Positions 23,311 through 35,089 of a DNA stretch of 64,000 nucleotides are shown here, piece after piece (position 1 is the first letter of the stretch; each line of letters opens with the position of its first letter). Position numbers and translations under genes: made by a program. Origin of the DNA: Epiperipatus broadwayi. Its lineage: Eukaryota; Onychophora; Udeonychophora; Euonychophora; Peripatidae. The DNA lies in assembly GCA_028023455.1 (NCBI GenBank), contig JAQFVV010012536.1:1572001-1636000 (forward strand). The letters run 5' to 3'. The notes beneath the pieces were generated by a model. It worked only from the letters and a program-made list of their open reading frames with translations. It had not been told where the DNA came from and made no database searches.

Positions 23311-23929
23311 AAAAAATGTTTACAAAAAAAATGCTAGCTAGGAAACATCATATTTAATTATTACATTTTATTTTTTTATTACTGTTATTTTTAAAAAAGA
23401 AATCATTGTGGAAAAATCAATTACAATATTTACATTTTTTTTTTTTTTTTGGATTAACTTACTAACAGAGAAAAATATAATAAATACAATATGCCGGTGG
23501 CATGCAATCATATCATGACCATTATTGTACACTTTTCGGGAGGGCAGGATCCTGTACCTTTAGAAATAGTCCACTGCATCCCATTCTGCGACAGGAATGT
23601 TCCAAATTTTTATCATTATGACAATTTACCATAAAAATTGTTGACAAAAAGAAATACGTCGATTGAATCGAAGTACGGCAATGTTATAAGCATCTCCTCA
23701 CATTCCACGTTATGCTATAAGTAAAAAAAAAAATTGAAATTAAGTTTCTTAATGAAATTTATCGAATTTTTTTTTTTAACAATCGATTTATTAATTTTGC
23801 TTTAATTTAACAACTAACACATCTTCGGTAGTTTATTGGCTCTCGAAACTGTAAACATTTTTCTAAAATATGGGCCGCCATCTTGGTTTACTTGAAAACT
23901 CATAAGTACCCTAACTTTATTTTGAATAT

Positions 23930-24265
23930 TTTATAATTTCTTTTTAAAGGGCTGACGAAGAAATATAATTAGATAAAGATAAAATAGCCTTTAAGTTTAT
24001 GGGATATTTTTTTAAGTCAATCATTTTATAATTGCTTTATTAGTATCAAGAATTATATGAATACAGTTTAATACATAGATTGTTTTTGTTTTTTTTAACA
24101 ACTGATTTAAAGTATTATTGGTTCTTTTAAAATGCTCTTAAATTTGAGATAATGATATATATTAGAATTAATCTGTGTTTTTGTGTGCATTTGTATATAA
24201 TTTTATATTTTTTATTTACTTAGCTCTTATAATAATTAATTATTGATATTTAAACCAAGTCAAAA
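23930..24265. other. AT-rich stretch, nothing recognised
   Basis: No feature was recognised. Confidence 0.4.
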
Positions 24266-24267
24266 CA

Positions 24268-24374
24268 AGTGTTGTTAGCCGAGAGGTCATCACAGCCGCC
24301 TTGCAAGCAAGTAGTTGGTTGCAGACGGTTGTGGGTTCGCCTCCGGCCGATGCTATGACATATGAAAAAAAAAA
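24268..24374 (+). mobile_element. tRNA-derived SINE (family T), copy 1
   Basis: The A-box-like TTAGCCGAGAGG (about 24275-24286) and B box GGGTTCGCCTCC (24333-24344) lie about 50 bp apart, as in tRNAs with a long variable arm (Leu/Ser type). It ends CGGCCGATGCTATGACATAT, then G and an A run. Four more copies end in the same GATGCTATGACA motif. Confidence 0.75.
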
Positions 24375-25623
24375 GTGTTTTTTAAGTACAGAGAATTTAT
24401 TTACTTCATACGATTTGCGCAATTGTGTTTTGTAAATTAATTTTTGCATTATTTTGATTTAAAGTTCAAAAAGCTTGTTTAAATTACTACTGTAATAGAA
24501 TTCCGAAAGTTAACGTTGAAGTTTGTATTACAACCTGTTAATTGAAATCATACCTTCTTGTCTTGATGTAAATTGTCATCGCAACAAATGTAGTCTTGGG
24601 AAGTTCTATCTTTACTTTCGGCTTCTAATTAAGTCTAATAAAGAAAAAATAAAAACCAATTTCCTTTTTCTGATATTCATTTCAAAAACGATTGTAGATT
24701 AGTAAAAACAGTTTTTACACTTACTTTAAATTTAATAAGAAAGTGAGTTCTCTCTTATTTCAATAGAATTTTTTTTTTTTGTTTCTGTTTTTAAGTGTCC
24801 TCTCTTATTATTATCTTAAAAAGAAAACTTTCCCGCAAGTTGAAAACAGTAAAAGTATGGAAAAAAAATCGCATAGTATATTTTCATAGTGCGTACTTTA
24901 AAAAAAAAAAGACATTTTTTCACTCCATTTTTTTTATTATAAAACAATATAAATTATTCATAATCATAATTAAAGAGAAGTATTCGGAGACCTAGACAAA
25001 CATCTGTGGAATGAAGACGAAAATATCATCTTGAAATTGCACATCCAATTTAGATGAGAAAAGGAGAAAATTAGTTCAATTTTTTACCACCAGTTAATTT
25101 ATTAGAAATATGTGAAGCTGTATATGTACCACCCCTTTTTGTAATTCATCATTTTCTTTTTCCGCTAAGTATCCACTATCTACGCCTTTATATTAATCAT
25201 CCCCAATGGTGTCAGAATTGGGATTAAGTAGGATAATCAATTTAACTACAACAAACCATTGTGATTATGATGATTATAAGTTGGGTTTTTGCTCAGTGGC
25301 AGAATGCCAAGATAAGATGATTCAGCCAATGAAACAAAGTGTGGGATAGTTATTGAAAAAAAAAAAAAAGTTACAGATATGGGTCACTGTGTCTTTCATA
25401 CAGATGAAATAAAAACTGCATTGTTTAATTATCAGTATATTATTGTGACCATCTGATACTGGCATATGATATTTGTGTACTTCATCTTGTTAAGGTAAAT
25501 GGTTTTTTTTTGTATAATATTTATATCCTATGCTGATTTTTGTGAAAATGTCATGAATTAGTGGCTCTTCTGAAATGAACTTGCTGGATTTTAGAATTAA
25601 AGAATGGGAATAGAGCAATACAG
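24375..25623. other. AT-rich stretch, nothing recognised
   Basis: No gene or repeat family was recognised. The open frame at 25490-25735 (minus) overlaps the LINE fragment and is spurious. Confidence 0.4.
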
Positions 25624-25977
25624 AGCCTCCAGACCACCCAAAGAAGTATGGAGAGATGTATGTTGGGAATAACAAGAAGAGACCGAAAACGCAATGTATG
25701 GGTAAAAGAACAAAAAGTGTTATTACTGACCTCATTGAAAAAATTAAAAGATTGAAAATGGAGTTGGGCTGGACATATTGCTAGAAGAGATGATAATAGA
25801 TGGACAATTGAAATCTTAAACTGGATTCCAAGAGATTGTAAAAGACCCAGAAAGAGACCACATGTGAGATGGATGGATGAAATAAGAAAGTGTGCAGGGG
25901 TGATGTGGAGAAAAGAAGCTAAAGATCAGAGAAGATGGATTAAACTTGGAGAGACCTTCATTCCTGCAGTGGATTGA
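25624..25977 (+). pseudogene. RTE-type LINE, C-terminal polymerase tail
   Basis: One frame, read through a single TGA stop, gives SLQTTQRSMERCMLGITRRD, then RKRNVWVKEQ, KWSWAGHIARRDDNRWTIEI, LNWIPRDCKRPRKRPHVRWM, DEIRKCAGVMWRKEA, DQRRWIKLGETFIPAVD and a stop at 25975. This is the typical C-terminal region of RTE/BovB-like LINE polymerases (LGIT-RDR, W-W-GH-AR, RPR-RP--RW-D). Downstream TGATTGGGATGATGATGG is a short-repeat tail like those ending RTE elements. The reverse transcriptase core is missing (5' truncation). With few stops it is one of the younger fragments here. Confidence 0.85.
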
Positions 25978-26342
25978 TAATGGTTGATTGGGATGATGAT
26001 GGTAAACAATTTGCAAATGATTATAATAAGCTAAATAGCAAAAAAGAAGCTGATTTGGAAGAGATAAATGGCCAAAAATTTAGATATACCTCATTTGCAA
26101 TGAAGATATGAAGTTTATAAATGTAATGATCTGAAGATTCATCTAAAGAGCATTACTTGGCATAGATAATGAAGAGCAAAGTCAGCCATTGTACAAGCAT
26201 GTACTGATTAAAAAAGTATGCATATTACTGCTATAGAGCATTAAAAGAGAAATGTTTTATGCATGTTGAAAATGCCATAAATCAATTTGTTTTGAATACC
26301 TTAAGAATTTGTGTCAAAATTGTGTAATCAATAATTATTAGT
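25978..26342. other. Short non-coding stretch
   Basis: After the LINE tail no gene or repeat was recognised. Confidence 0.4.
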
Positions 26343-26604
26343 AATAAACAATGAGGATTGCTAATTCCTCAACAAGCTTTGTGATAAATGCTTAGCTAGA
26401 GAAAGCATTTAAAATATCTCTGTCAGGACCCCTCCCCAAACCTCTGACCATGGTTTCATGCTCTGGCACTCCTCAGAGAGGTGCTAGGGTAGGTTCAGAC
26501 ACTAGATCTAAAAACAACAACCCAAAGCCAGCATATTTTAAATGCTTTCTCTAGCTAAAATCACAAAGCTTGTTGAGGAATTGGCAATCCTCATTGTTTA
26601 TAAC
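26343..26604. mobile_element. 262-bp hairpin element carrying a hammerhead
   Basis: The arms of about 72 bp (26345-26416 and 26530-26601) are near-perfect inverses, beginning TAAACAATGAGGATTGCTAA and ending TTGGCAATCCTCATTGTTTA. The approximately 110-bp loop is much more GC-rich than its surroundings and holds a complete hammerhead fold on the minus strand. A decayed relative of the loop is at 47840-47935. Confidence 0.8.
26434..26489 (-). ncRNA. Hammerhead ribozyme candidate, all core residues present
   Basis: On the minus strand: outer stem I CCC (26487-26489) with GGG in 26434-26437. Inner stem I is ACCTCT (26477-26482) with AGAGGT (26440-26445), six perfect pairs. The core CTGAGGA (26470-26476) fits CUGANGA. 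Stem II is GTGC-CAGA-GCAT, four pairs including one G-U. GAAA is at 26454-26457. Stem III is the self-complementary ACCA/TGGT with no loop, followed by C at 26446, so cleavage would follow GGTC. Every conserved position matches the hammerhead consensus. A four-pair stem III without loop suggests it works as a dimer. Confidence 0.8.
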
Positions 26605-26819
26605 TTACAAGCTTAAGAGAATAGGGTCATGTGATCTATGACTCTTATTTTGACTATTATTAGTAATAGTTTCATTTTTAAAATAATATTGTAAATTAAC
26701 ACTTTAAAATTTTTTTCCTTTCCAAAGCATGTGTTAATTCATTTTTCTCAATTTTTTTTTTTTTTTACTATAAGAAAGAGTATTTTCATGAATATTACCT
26801 AATTAATTTTTTGGCAGTA
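26605..26819. other. Short AT-rich stretch
   Basis: No gene seen. GGGTCATGTGATCTATGAC near 26625 weakly resembles the block in the retroposed insert at 30634. Confidence 0.3.
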
Positions 26820-27892
26820 CACCTGGGTCTTGTTTTACGTGATAGAGAGGTTCCTCAGAAAATACGCGCAAACGAAATCACGCAAAAATAGACGTAACTT
26901 ACATTGAAAAAGGGGGGGATGCGGTCTGTGATTTTTCAAAATTCGCGTAAAAGCAAAGCATCAATGTTAAATTACTTTAAAATTCGCGCAAAAAAAAAAA
27001 ATAAGGAAATAAAATATGACTAATAAAAAATTTCAAATTTGAAAAAAATTGATACAAGACAAACTTTTTTTAACTATAATATTTAATTTTATTCAAAATA
27101 ATATATTTTTATGCATAATTTACAGTACAGTAATTTACATTTTTTTATACACGTTTTAATTATTATAGCTATTTGCCGAAAAACCCGTTCATTTGCAAAC
27201 AACTAGCACCAACTTCACACTCATGTTGTGTCAATGGTTTTCTGGTGACAATGTAATTAGTAATTAATGTTTGAGATGATGATTTTATTAATTGTTTATG
27301 AAACTAACAACTAAAAATTAAATTCTTATTTTTGTCTTTAATTTTCAATTCCATCTAAAAATCAAATTTCACATCACATTAATTTCAAGTCTCCACAAGT
27401 AATTTTTAAATTGTTAATTACAATTAAAAATCAGATTTTAATTTTTAATTGTCAAATTTAATTGTGCCCACTGCTATTACTGACCTTTTAAAAATAAACT
27501 TGTGGACACTAAATGATTAATAATTGATTACGTTCTTTTTTAAAAAGCAAAAACAGAATGTGATTTAAAATGCAAAATTAACATGCACAATGTTTGAACA
27601 AATTTACATTATAATCTTGTAAAATTTAATGTGTGTATACATAAAATGTGGAAATCATGATTTTAATTTCATTATTGCATAAAATTTTACTATTATAAAG
27701 CACTGAAAATATTGAAATTACTAAGATGAAAGTCGAATTCCAATAATGTGCTATTACTTTCAATATAACGTAAGTGCACAAAATTTATTATTTAAAGTAA
27801 TAGCGCATTATCGGAATTCGACTTCCGGTGAAACATGATCGCGTAACTTCAAAATCGTGTTAAATAAGTCCACATAAAAAGAGACTCAGGTG
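26820..27892 (+). mobile_element. 1.07 kb TA-flanked inverted-repeat element, copy 1
   Basis: The left end CACCTGGGTCTTGTTTTACG and the right end (AAAAAGAGACTCAGGTG) are inverse to each other, both bordered by TA (26818-26819 and 27893-27894). This fits Tc1/mariner-type integration at TA. Near the right end, 27728-27830 forms a hairpin: GTCGAATTCCAATAATGTGC and ATTACTTT pair with AAAGTAATAGCGCATTATCG and GAATTCGAC. It has no transposase. The second copy, inverted, is at 56389-57449. Confidence 0.8.
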
Positions 27893-27894
27893 TA

Positions 27895-28621
27895 TATGAT
27901 ATTCGTATGTGGTGACTATGAAATTTTTATAGATCATAATGGTTGGGGAGAGTTAAGTAAACAATTTCTGGTATAAATAAAATCCCAAGAAAAATTTGAA
28001 AATGGGATATATGAGCCATCATATCTCTTGCGTTTCTGAAACTGTAAGAACAATCTTATATTAAGCTGTCTACTTTTATTTATGTGCCCGAAACAATTTA
28101 GATTAATGTTAGTGGTAGCGAATCCCATAGTTAATGATTTCTGAATCAAATCCTATGAAGTTTTGCTGTATGTGTGTATATATATTTTATTTAAAGCGTA
28201 AATGAATGTGTGTCTGTACAGATATAGAAAACTAATATTGCTAGAATATTCCAGAAACAGAAATAATGATGATATGCAGAACAGAAAATCAGTTACTGAA
28301 AGAAGCAAGAGGTTAATTTGCATAATAAAAGTCTTACTTTATGCAATGTAGCATAGCTGAAGAGAGTTTTCAGAAAAATAAAATCATTATAGTAGCAAAA
28401 AAAAAAACAAATACAGTAAAATGGTGTACTAAGTACTAAATTATGTTCTGTGGTAAGTTCAGTTGTTCTGCAAATTAGTAAAGAAGAGCTCTAATCAGAA
28501 TAGACTATCTCAGAAATATGTGTGTGAGAAAAATGTGCTTACAAAATTATAGTTAAAGAGGCATATATATTAAATGTCTATGGAAATATGAACTATTAAT
28601 TTGAAAGAGACATTTATACAT
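27895..28621. other. AT-rich stretch, nothing recognised
   Basis: No gene or repeat family was recognised. Confidence 0.4.
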
Positions 28622-28720
28622 ATTAAATCGAGAGATCAGCAACAGCTGCTTTACAAGCAGATGTCCTGGGAAAGCGGGTTTGCTTTCCGGCTGATGCTAT
28701 GACACATTAGAGAAAAAAAA
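28622..28720 (+). mobile_element. tRNA-derived SINE (family T), copy 2
   Basis: AATCGAGAGATCAGCAACAG, then CTGCTTTACAAGCAG, then AGCGGGTTTGCTTTCCGGCT, then GATGCTATGACAC and an A run. A and B boxes are recognisable but mutated. Confidence 0.6.
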
Positions 28721-28917
28721 TCTCTATAGATTTATGAACTGTTAAGTGATCTAAGTGATTCTCTTCTCAACTATCAAATAGCCAGTTGAATTACTAATCT
28801 TTTATTAAATATTATTATTATTATATTCAGAAAAAAATAAGCTCCTGGATTTATTATTAAAATTTGTAATATACAAATAAGCAATTAAATAATAATTACA
28901 GTGAGGCAAAATTTAAA

Positions 28918-29408
28918 ATAAATTTATTAATCTGTTAAGCCCAGCTTTCGATATGGAGTATCTTTGTCAAAGCAAGTCTACCTATGCAACAGAGCTAAAC
29001 CTAACACTTCCTATAGCTCAATATTAGTTGACCATGAGAAGATCACAGGCCACTCTTTTAAACCTGCCACCGCTAAAATCATTTGCTTCAAAAGCAATCT
29101 CAGGAAATGGAAAGTTAAAGACACTTACACATAATCAATTTTGTTAATGCGATAAACATTAGAGCCAGTCGCAGTCCCCTTAAGAAATACTGGTCATTCC
29201 GTTTGACAGCATATGTGGAGTTTCATTGATTCGCACTTACAACTGTTATACATGTAAACATGCAAATTTATTAAAATTAATGTCCAGTTTAATTATGTCT
29301 GTATGCAAGTGGAAATGTCAATACATATTGCTAATTTCCTCTCAATGGTGCTTTGACAAAGATACTCTGTATCGAAAGCCCGGCTTAGCAGATTAATAAA
29401 TTTATTTC
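28918..29408. mobile_element. 490-bp element with 58-bp inverted ends
   Basis: AAATAAATTTATTAATCTGT, then TAAGCCCAGCTTTCGATATG (28918-28975), is inverted at 29349-29408. The right arm reads TTTGACAAA, GATAC, TCT, GTATC, GAAAGC, CCGGCTT: a stem followed by GAAA, recalling the layout of the other stem-plus-GAAA repeats, but without a true CTGANGA. The interior (29000-29340) is unassigned. Confidence 0.6.
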
Positions 29409-29423
29409 TGTTAACCACTAAAC

Positions 29424-29668
29424 ATCATGTGATTGCCATTTCTTATGCTTGCTCATAACTGTTAACAAAACAGGTAAAACTCTCCATACAATGGTGCCAC
29501 TCAGACCCATGGCTTCTCACTGACGAAAGCCACAGGTTAGAAACTAGTCTGGGGATATTGGATGAGTAGGCACTAGATAAGGATTTTATGCACAAGCCTT
29601 CTGGCATTTATTGATTATTCTAGCTTGCACTGAGTGGCACTACTGTATGGAGACTTTTGTCTGTTTTA
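29424..29668 (+). mobile_element. Family B repeat, copy 3
   Basis: The leader CACTAAACATCACATGATTG, then inverted ends AACTCTCCATACAATGGTGC and GCACTACTGTATGGAGA, match copy 2. The left inner part is shorter (TCAGACCCATGGC). The hammerhead is at 29505-29562. Confidence 0.7.
29505..29562 (+). ncRNA. Hammerhead ribozyme candidate, family B copy 3
   Basis: The core is CTGACGA (29520-29526), stem II AAGC-CACAG-GTTA, GAAA (29540-29543), stem III ACT/AGT without loop, and C at 29549. Inner stem I is TCTCA with TGGGG (two G-U pairs). The outer stem I partner TCCAA is missing here, so this copy is weaker than 19427-19483. Confidence 0.5.
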
Positions 29669-30617
29669 AATTTATTTATGCTTATTTTGCCTTACTATAA
29701 TTATTATTTACTTGCTTATTTGTATATTACTTCTGGTATTAATCTTTCTACTTTTATTAAACTTAATGTTGTTTCGTAAAATAAATCATCGAAATTATCC
29801 AGCTGCCAATTGGCCCTGGATATATTACATAGATAAACGTATGTGCGCTAAAAAATAAATAAGACCATGGTAGTATGTGGCAGATGTGCGTGTATACACT
29901 GTGTGAAATACTAAACGCATATATATATATATGTCTGTTTAGATAACCAAAGAATTAAATACTAAAGAGTTTTATGATAAAAGAGCATAACTTTCTATTT
30001 GCCTACCTGTTACTTCAAAGTATTAAAAGGAAAAATGTCAAGTTATTGATTTTTAAATGAAAATAACTCAAGGATTTATTAGCTCGTCAAAAAATATTGT
30101 CAACAAGGTCTTAATGTTCTGCAGATTAATATGTTAAAGAAATATCTCAAGAAATCTATTATGCAATATGAAAAAAGAGACAAAGGTCTTCAGGATTAAA
30201 AACTACTAAAGCGAGTCTAAATATTTAAAATTTTCACATCTCATTGAAAATATCTTTACCGAACAAATTCCAAAGGCCATGACCTTAGAAAAAGGAACTT
30301 TTTCAAGTATCTCTTAACTTCAAAAATACTTCAAATAATGACAACAATCTCATATTTATATGCAAAATAGAATTCACAATTTTCAGAAATGAAAATAAAC
30401 CAAAGTTCGAGGGTTATCTTTGTACCTAATCGATCAGTCTTACTAAAATGTTATAAAAAATAATGATAATAAAGATACCGTAAACAATACAAAATGGTTA
30501 TTTTTTAAAGCTTAGTAATAAAAAGTTTTTTTTTTTTCCAGTTAAACCATTCTATTTTATATTTTACTAAATAGTTATTGATTAATGGCGATTTTCACAA
30601 CTCCCACTTAACGCTTT
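29669..30617. other. AT-rich stretch, nothing recognised
   Basis: Only a short (TA)n near 29920-29932 is notable. Confidence 0.4.
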
Positions 30618-30633
30618 ACTATAAAGAACTATT

Positions 30634-30857
30634 AATAGTAATAATAACAAGTCAGATGTCACATGACTTATATATAGCTTGCACTTACAAATATGTAAAA
30701 TTAAGAGTGTGTTATACTCTACAAAAGCTTTTTTTTTTTTTTTTTATTATATTTAAAAAAAAAAAAATTAATTTTTTTTTTTTTCCCCCCCCGCCGTTTT
30801 CTTGGGTTGGTTGGGGGGGGGGGGTTTATTTAAAAAAACCCAAAAAATTTTAATTAA

Positions 30858-30901
<44 letters not shown>

Positions 30902-30946
30902 TAAAAAAAACCCCGGGGGGGGGGAAAAAAAAAAGAAAAAAAAAAA
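30634..30946 (+). mobile_element. Retroposed insert with A-rich end and 16-bp duplication
   Basis: ACTATAAAGAACTATT occurs at 30618-30633 and 30947-30962, bracketing a 313-bp insert that ends in long A runs: the signature of LINE-mediated retroposition. The start (AAGTCAGATGTCACATGACT) recurs inverted near 60778-60800. The last 200 bases are strange runs of T, C, G and A (for example GGTTGGGGGGGGGGG), suggesting sequencing or assembly error in a poly(A) region. Confidence 0.55.
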
Positions 30947-30969
30947 ACTATAAAGAACTATTCTAAATT

Positions 30970-31881
30970 ATGCATGCTTGTGCGATGCGATGCAGCTTCT
31001 CCTTTATCGAAATCAGGAATCTCTCAGCCACTATACCCGAGAAACCTATTAGCCATCTTCCCTTTCCATTCCCCACCCTATGTTCTTCCCATATTCTTCT
31101 CTATCCTGCTCCATCCCATTTACACAACACCATCTTTGTCCATTCTATGGCCTTTATATCTAGATTCAGCATAAAAACTAAGACCCACTTTCTGTATAAT
31201 CATATTGTTTATATTTATTCTCTCATAACTTCATTATTTGTACACTTTCTGCTTATAAGCATTTATATTCAATTTGCAGATGCCTAATATTTTCTATGCC
31301 TTCCTGTCATAACTTTCAGACTAAATCAGACACATTTCTCCATCTATGTGTTTCACTTGTTGCTAACGATCCTTTTCAAGCTTTAAACAGTAAACTACTT
31401 TTCTTGTTATTATCGTAAATTAACTCATATCCAACATTCTGTTTTATTTCTATATATATTTAAACTCTTTTTACTCTCTGTATTAGTTTTTGTCTCTCCA
31501 GCTCCCTATTTTTATTAATGCATCTATTCTTCAATCCAATTTCTTGCCACTATAACACTCAACAATTCTCCTAACACAATCATTCCACCTTTTTTACAAG
31601 TATACTGACATAAAGTCTTTATTCAAATATTCTGCATATTGTACAACCTTTCTCACCCATCTTGTTGCCTGTCCTTTATCCTTAACCCAATTAAATACTA
31701 TTTTGGCTATTCTCTTACTATCCATATATTTCAGTATACCAAACATTTTCATTTTGCTTTTGCATCTTTCATATAAAAACTTGACTAACTCATTTCTCTT
31801 TGAATTACCTCCTTTGCCATTTACACATCTGCATCTAATGCATGATGAAGCAGTCAATCTTAGCTTAAGATTGTGCTTCAT
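30970..31881 (-). pseudogene. LINE 3' part, decayed (family A, copy 2)
   Basis: This is the same family as 1325-2058. Minus-strand frame 31594-31881 includes SKRNELVKFLYERCKSKMKM, DSKRIAKIVFNWVKD and GQATRWVRKVVQYAEYLNKD; copy 1 has GQVTRWVRKVMQYAKDLDKE. Further 3' parts at 31045-31590 match copy 1 base by base with many changes. The 3' end near 30970 is GCATCGCATCGCAC, again a short-repeat tail. Many stops and shifts are present. Confidence 0.7.
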
Positions 31882-31899
31882 GTTTCCATCTACTAACCT

Positions 31900-34779
31900 A
31901 TGTTTAAATCCCTATTTCCCATCCTACTCCTTTTGTCGTGTATATATATTTCATGTATATATTTGAGATGCGCGCCTAAATTATAAAATTTAATGTTTCA
32001 ATAACATGTTTTAAAATTATTATTAATTCTTTTTATTAATTATTAGTTCTTTTTTATTAAAGTATTATAGATGCGGCTCAAATATATACATAGGAGCGAA
32101 ACTTACTAACAAAATATTGATGTTTTTAAATATTTATTATATGTCATTTTTAGCTTTTTCTTTTTAAATTGCTTGTTTTTGTATTAAACTGTATATTTTT
32201 TATAAAATCCAAAATGGAAGATGTGACTGTTGTTATTTGTCCAAAAATAATTAAGGGTTTGAAGCACTATTGTTTTAATCTGGGGTAGGTATTTTTAATT
32301 AAAGTTTTTTTTACTTAAAATGGGATTAAGATTAGAGATACTTTTGTTAAAAAAACATGTTGTCAAATCTATTTCTAATCTGGAAATAGATTTGAATCTA
32401 TTTTTGGACGTTATCTTACAATTGCATCTTCAAAAACAACTGATAAAATAAAAAGTATAAAATGACTGAATTTTGAATCACAGAGGAGATTAGCTACTTT
32501 TAGAGAGAGGTATTATAAACATATTTCGTTTTGCTTGAAACTTAAAATGATGTATCAGCAAATCCACCCTCTTGCTGACCCTGGTGGGTCATTCTTCCCG
32601 CTAATGTACCATCTAACTGCTGCCCTGAAAGAAAGTAAAGATCCGATAAAGAACTTTAGAATGCTAATAGAAGTTTCCGGCCACCAAAGTACTTGCATTT
32701 CAATCGCCATGCATGTGCCATACTTTAAAATGGATTCTTAAAATTGCAAGGTAAATTTCCAAGCTGCCACCTAATAGTCAATTTAGTCTAAACAATCTAT
32801 CAAGATCTCTTCTCATGTATTCTTTAACTTTGCCTTTATATATATATCTGTGAATGTAATTTTGCTCTCAAATAATTTCTTTATATCTAATCCTATCTCA
32901 TATGCTCTTAACTTTTTAATTTTGGTGCGGTCATTTATTTATATATATTTATTATTTGATTTATATATCTGCTTGCTTATTAATATGTCAATCTAAAACA
33001 ATCTGATGAATTGAATTTTCTAAAAATCCTTTCTTCTTTTTAAGTAAACCTTCATGAATCAAGTTTATTAACATCCTCTTAAAATATAACGTATTGTTAA
33101 TTAATACACTCGTCAGATTGTTTTACGTGCCAACATTTCATTTATTATAAAAATATATTTGTTTAATTCTGGATTTTCTACCCTGTGTAAATCCAGAACT
33201 TAAGCTAATTAATGCTTTGAAATCTTATAAAATATTATTTATTTAATTCTAAAAAAAAGGTGACTTAATTGTTTTATATATATATAACTGCTAGTTATTT
33301 TTTTTTATACTCTTAAAATATATGCTATGTATTCCAGTTATTGTAAAATCCACGAAGGTGAGATTGAATTATTTTAAATAGTAGGAATGGGAAGGGGGTG
33401 AATCTTAATATTTCTTTTACTAAATCAAATCTTAACATATATTTTATTAATTTGAAATCTTAATGTTTCTTTTGCTATATAAAATCTTCAAGTATATTTT
33501 AGTAAATGAAATCTAAATATTTTCTCTCTATATATATATATTATAATTGCATGGCATATTATAGTATTCAAACTAGGGTCGTTTATTTTAAAAGCAGTAA
33601 AATTTATTCGATATTGTTAGTGACATTTATCATTCGTACTGCGTTTCTGTCATTTAGCCTATCTTTGTGTTTTATATATACGTGCTTCTAATCTTTTAAT
33701 CTGGGGGTTACAACAAGATCGAACCCATAGATTTCTTTTTGTATCTCGTTCCATAGATAGTTGAGCTATCTGGAACCACATTTATTTCATATAAAATGCC
33801 TCTGGCAGTGATCCTGTAAGTTTGGCACATGCTATGCATATTCACTTCATATGGATAAGAGGCCTCTCGCGTCGGTTATACCAGCAAAAGTCTGGGCCAT
33901 GCCATGCCTATCTACTTTTCTCTAAGCACTACCCAAGAAGGGGGTGTGAGATTTTATTTTTTTATCCAGAAGCACAATTTTTTTCTCTTAGTTATTTTAG
34001 GCTATTATGTCAGCACCGCAAACTTATTTGTATTAGTATTCTTTTGCTTCATGACCCAGTTTTAATGCTCTAATATTAAAATTAAGCTTTGCTTAAAAGA
34101 TATATATAAATGCCAACTACTTCTATTTTATTAATTAAGATTATTTCAATCATATACAATCCTACCTTCGTAATTTATATATCTATATTTAAGAGTATCT
34201 ATATGCCTTGGGGAAAATAAAGCATTCATCTTTCTATTGTTAAAATAATTTCATTAAATATTTTGTCATAGTTTCAAATATAATTTTTCAACTGTCTTTT
34301 GTTTATTTTCATGACCTCAGTGGCGTGAAAATAGTTTATATCATATGTATAATGAATCTCAGAACGCTCCCCTAAATATATGTTAGTCACCATGTTTCTG
34401 AACTGTAAATCAAAGTGTTAATGGCAGTATTATCATAATTCTTTCTAATATTCGATTGGCATTTTAATATTAGACCCACCAAAGATGTGTGTTTATTTGT
34501 AATATATTATTAGCTAATAAAGAGCATATGAGAAATAATAGCTTGAATGACACTATGTAATTATCTACCGCTTGCTCATTCACGCACACACTAATGTCTA
34601 TAATTTATTTATAAATGTATAATAATTTGTCAGTATATTAAAATATATTTTATTGTCTAACTTATTTGAGTAGTTCAAATTCCTTTTTCTCCACTTCCAC
34701 ATATTACAGCCATGCTTATCTATTATTTTAATGTAGTCATAGTTAATAGATGTCTCATTGTTTTGCTCAGCTCTGCTAG
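31900..34779. other. AT-rich stretch with possible LINE remnants
   Basis: The minus strand at about 32800-32940 can be read as DRTKIKKLRAYEIGLDIKKL and FESKITFTDIYIKAKLKN without stops, possibly LINE-derived, but I cannot place it in a known domain. The 68-codon frame at 32535-32741 (MKLKMMYQQIHPLADPGGSF...) has no recognised motif. Short (TA)n runs occur near 32842, 33273 and 33531. Confidence 0.35.
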
Positions 34780-34915
34780 TCGGCCGGATTAAGATTAATT
34801 CTCATGGGCCATCACTATTATGTTATCCATTAGGTGTTTGATTTGGGGCTTAGAGAGTGGGTTCGAATTCAGGCTGGTCTCTGACCTAAATCTTGGGCTT
34901 GACTGGGTTTGAAGT
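34780..34915 (+). repeat. tRNA-like B box, possible decayed SINE
   Basis: GAGTGGGTTCGAATTCAGGC (34855-34874) contains a near-consensus pol III B box, and a purine-rich GGGCTTAGAGAGTGG precedes it. It is GC-richer than its surroundings. No second copy was found in this window, so SINE status is inference. Confidence 0.35.
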
Positions 34916-35089
34916 ACATTTTGTGAGTTCCAGCTCATGTTAGATGGATAAACATGTTTTGACCGGTACAATGACTTCCTACTTCTTTTATACTTTTTTC
35001 TGAATAATCTAACACCCCTTTACTAAAATGTAATGCATAGTTATCATAAGTTAACCATGCTCCTGCCATTCCCTTCCGTATACAATTCT

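Larger units (their letters stand above)
22675..23925. mobile_element. 1.25 kb element with ~50-bp inverted ends
   Basis: AACTTCCGTACTTGTGAGTT, then TTCAAATAAACCAAAATGGC (about 22680-22720), is inverted at about 23875-23925 (GCCATCTTGGTTTACTTGAA, then AACTCATAAGTACCCTAACT). The similarity continues inwards with lower identity. Two hairpin repeats (22782-23002 and 23125-23310) lie inside. No transposase and no clear target duplication were found. Confidence 0.55.

Noticed and set aside
30578-30853. 91-codon open frame ending in a proline/glycine-rich tail
   Set aside because: It runs through the homopolymer block that looks like sequencing or assembly error.
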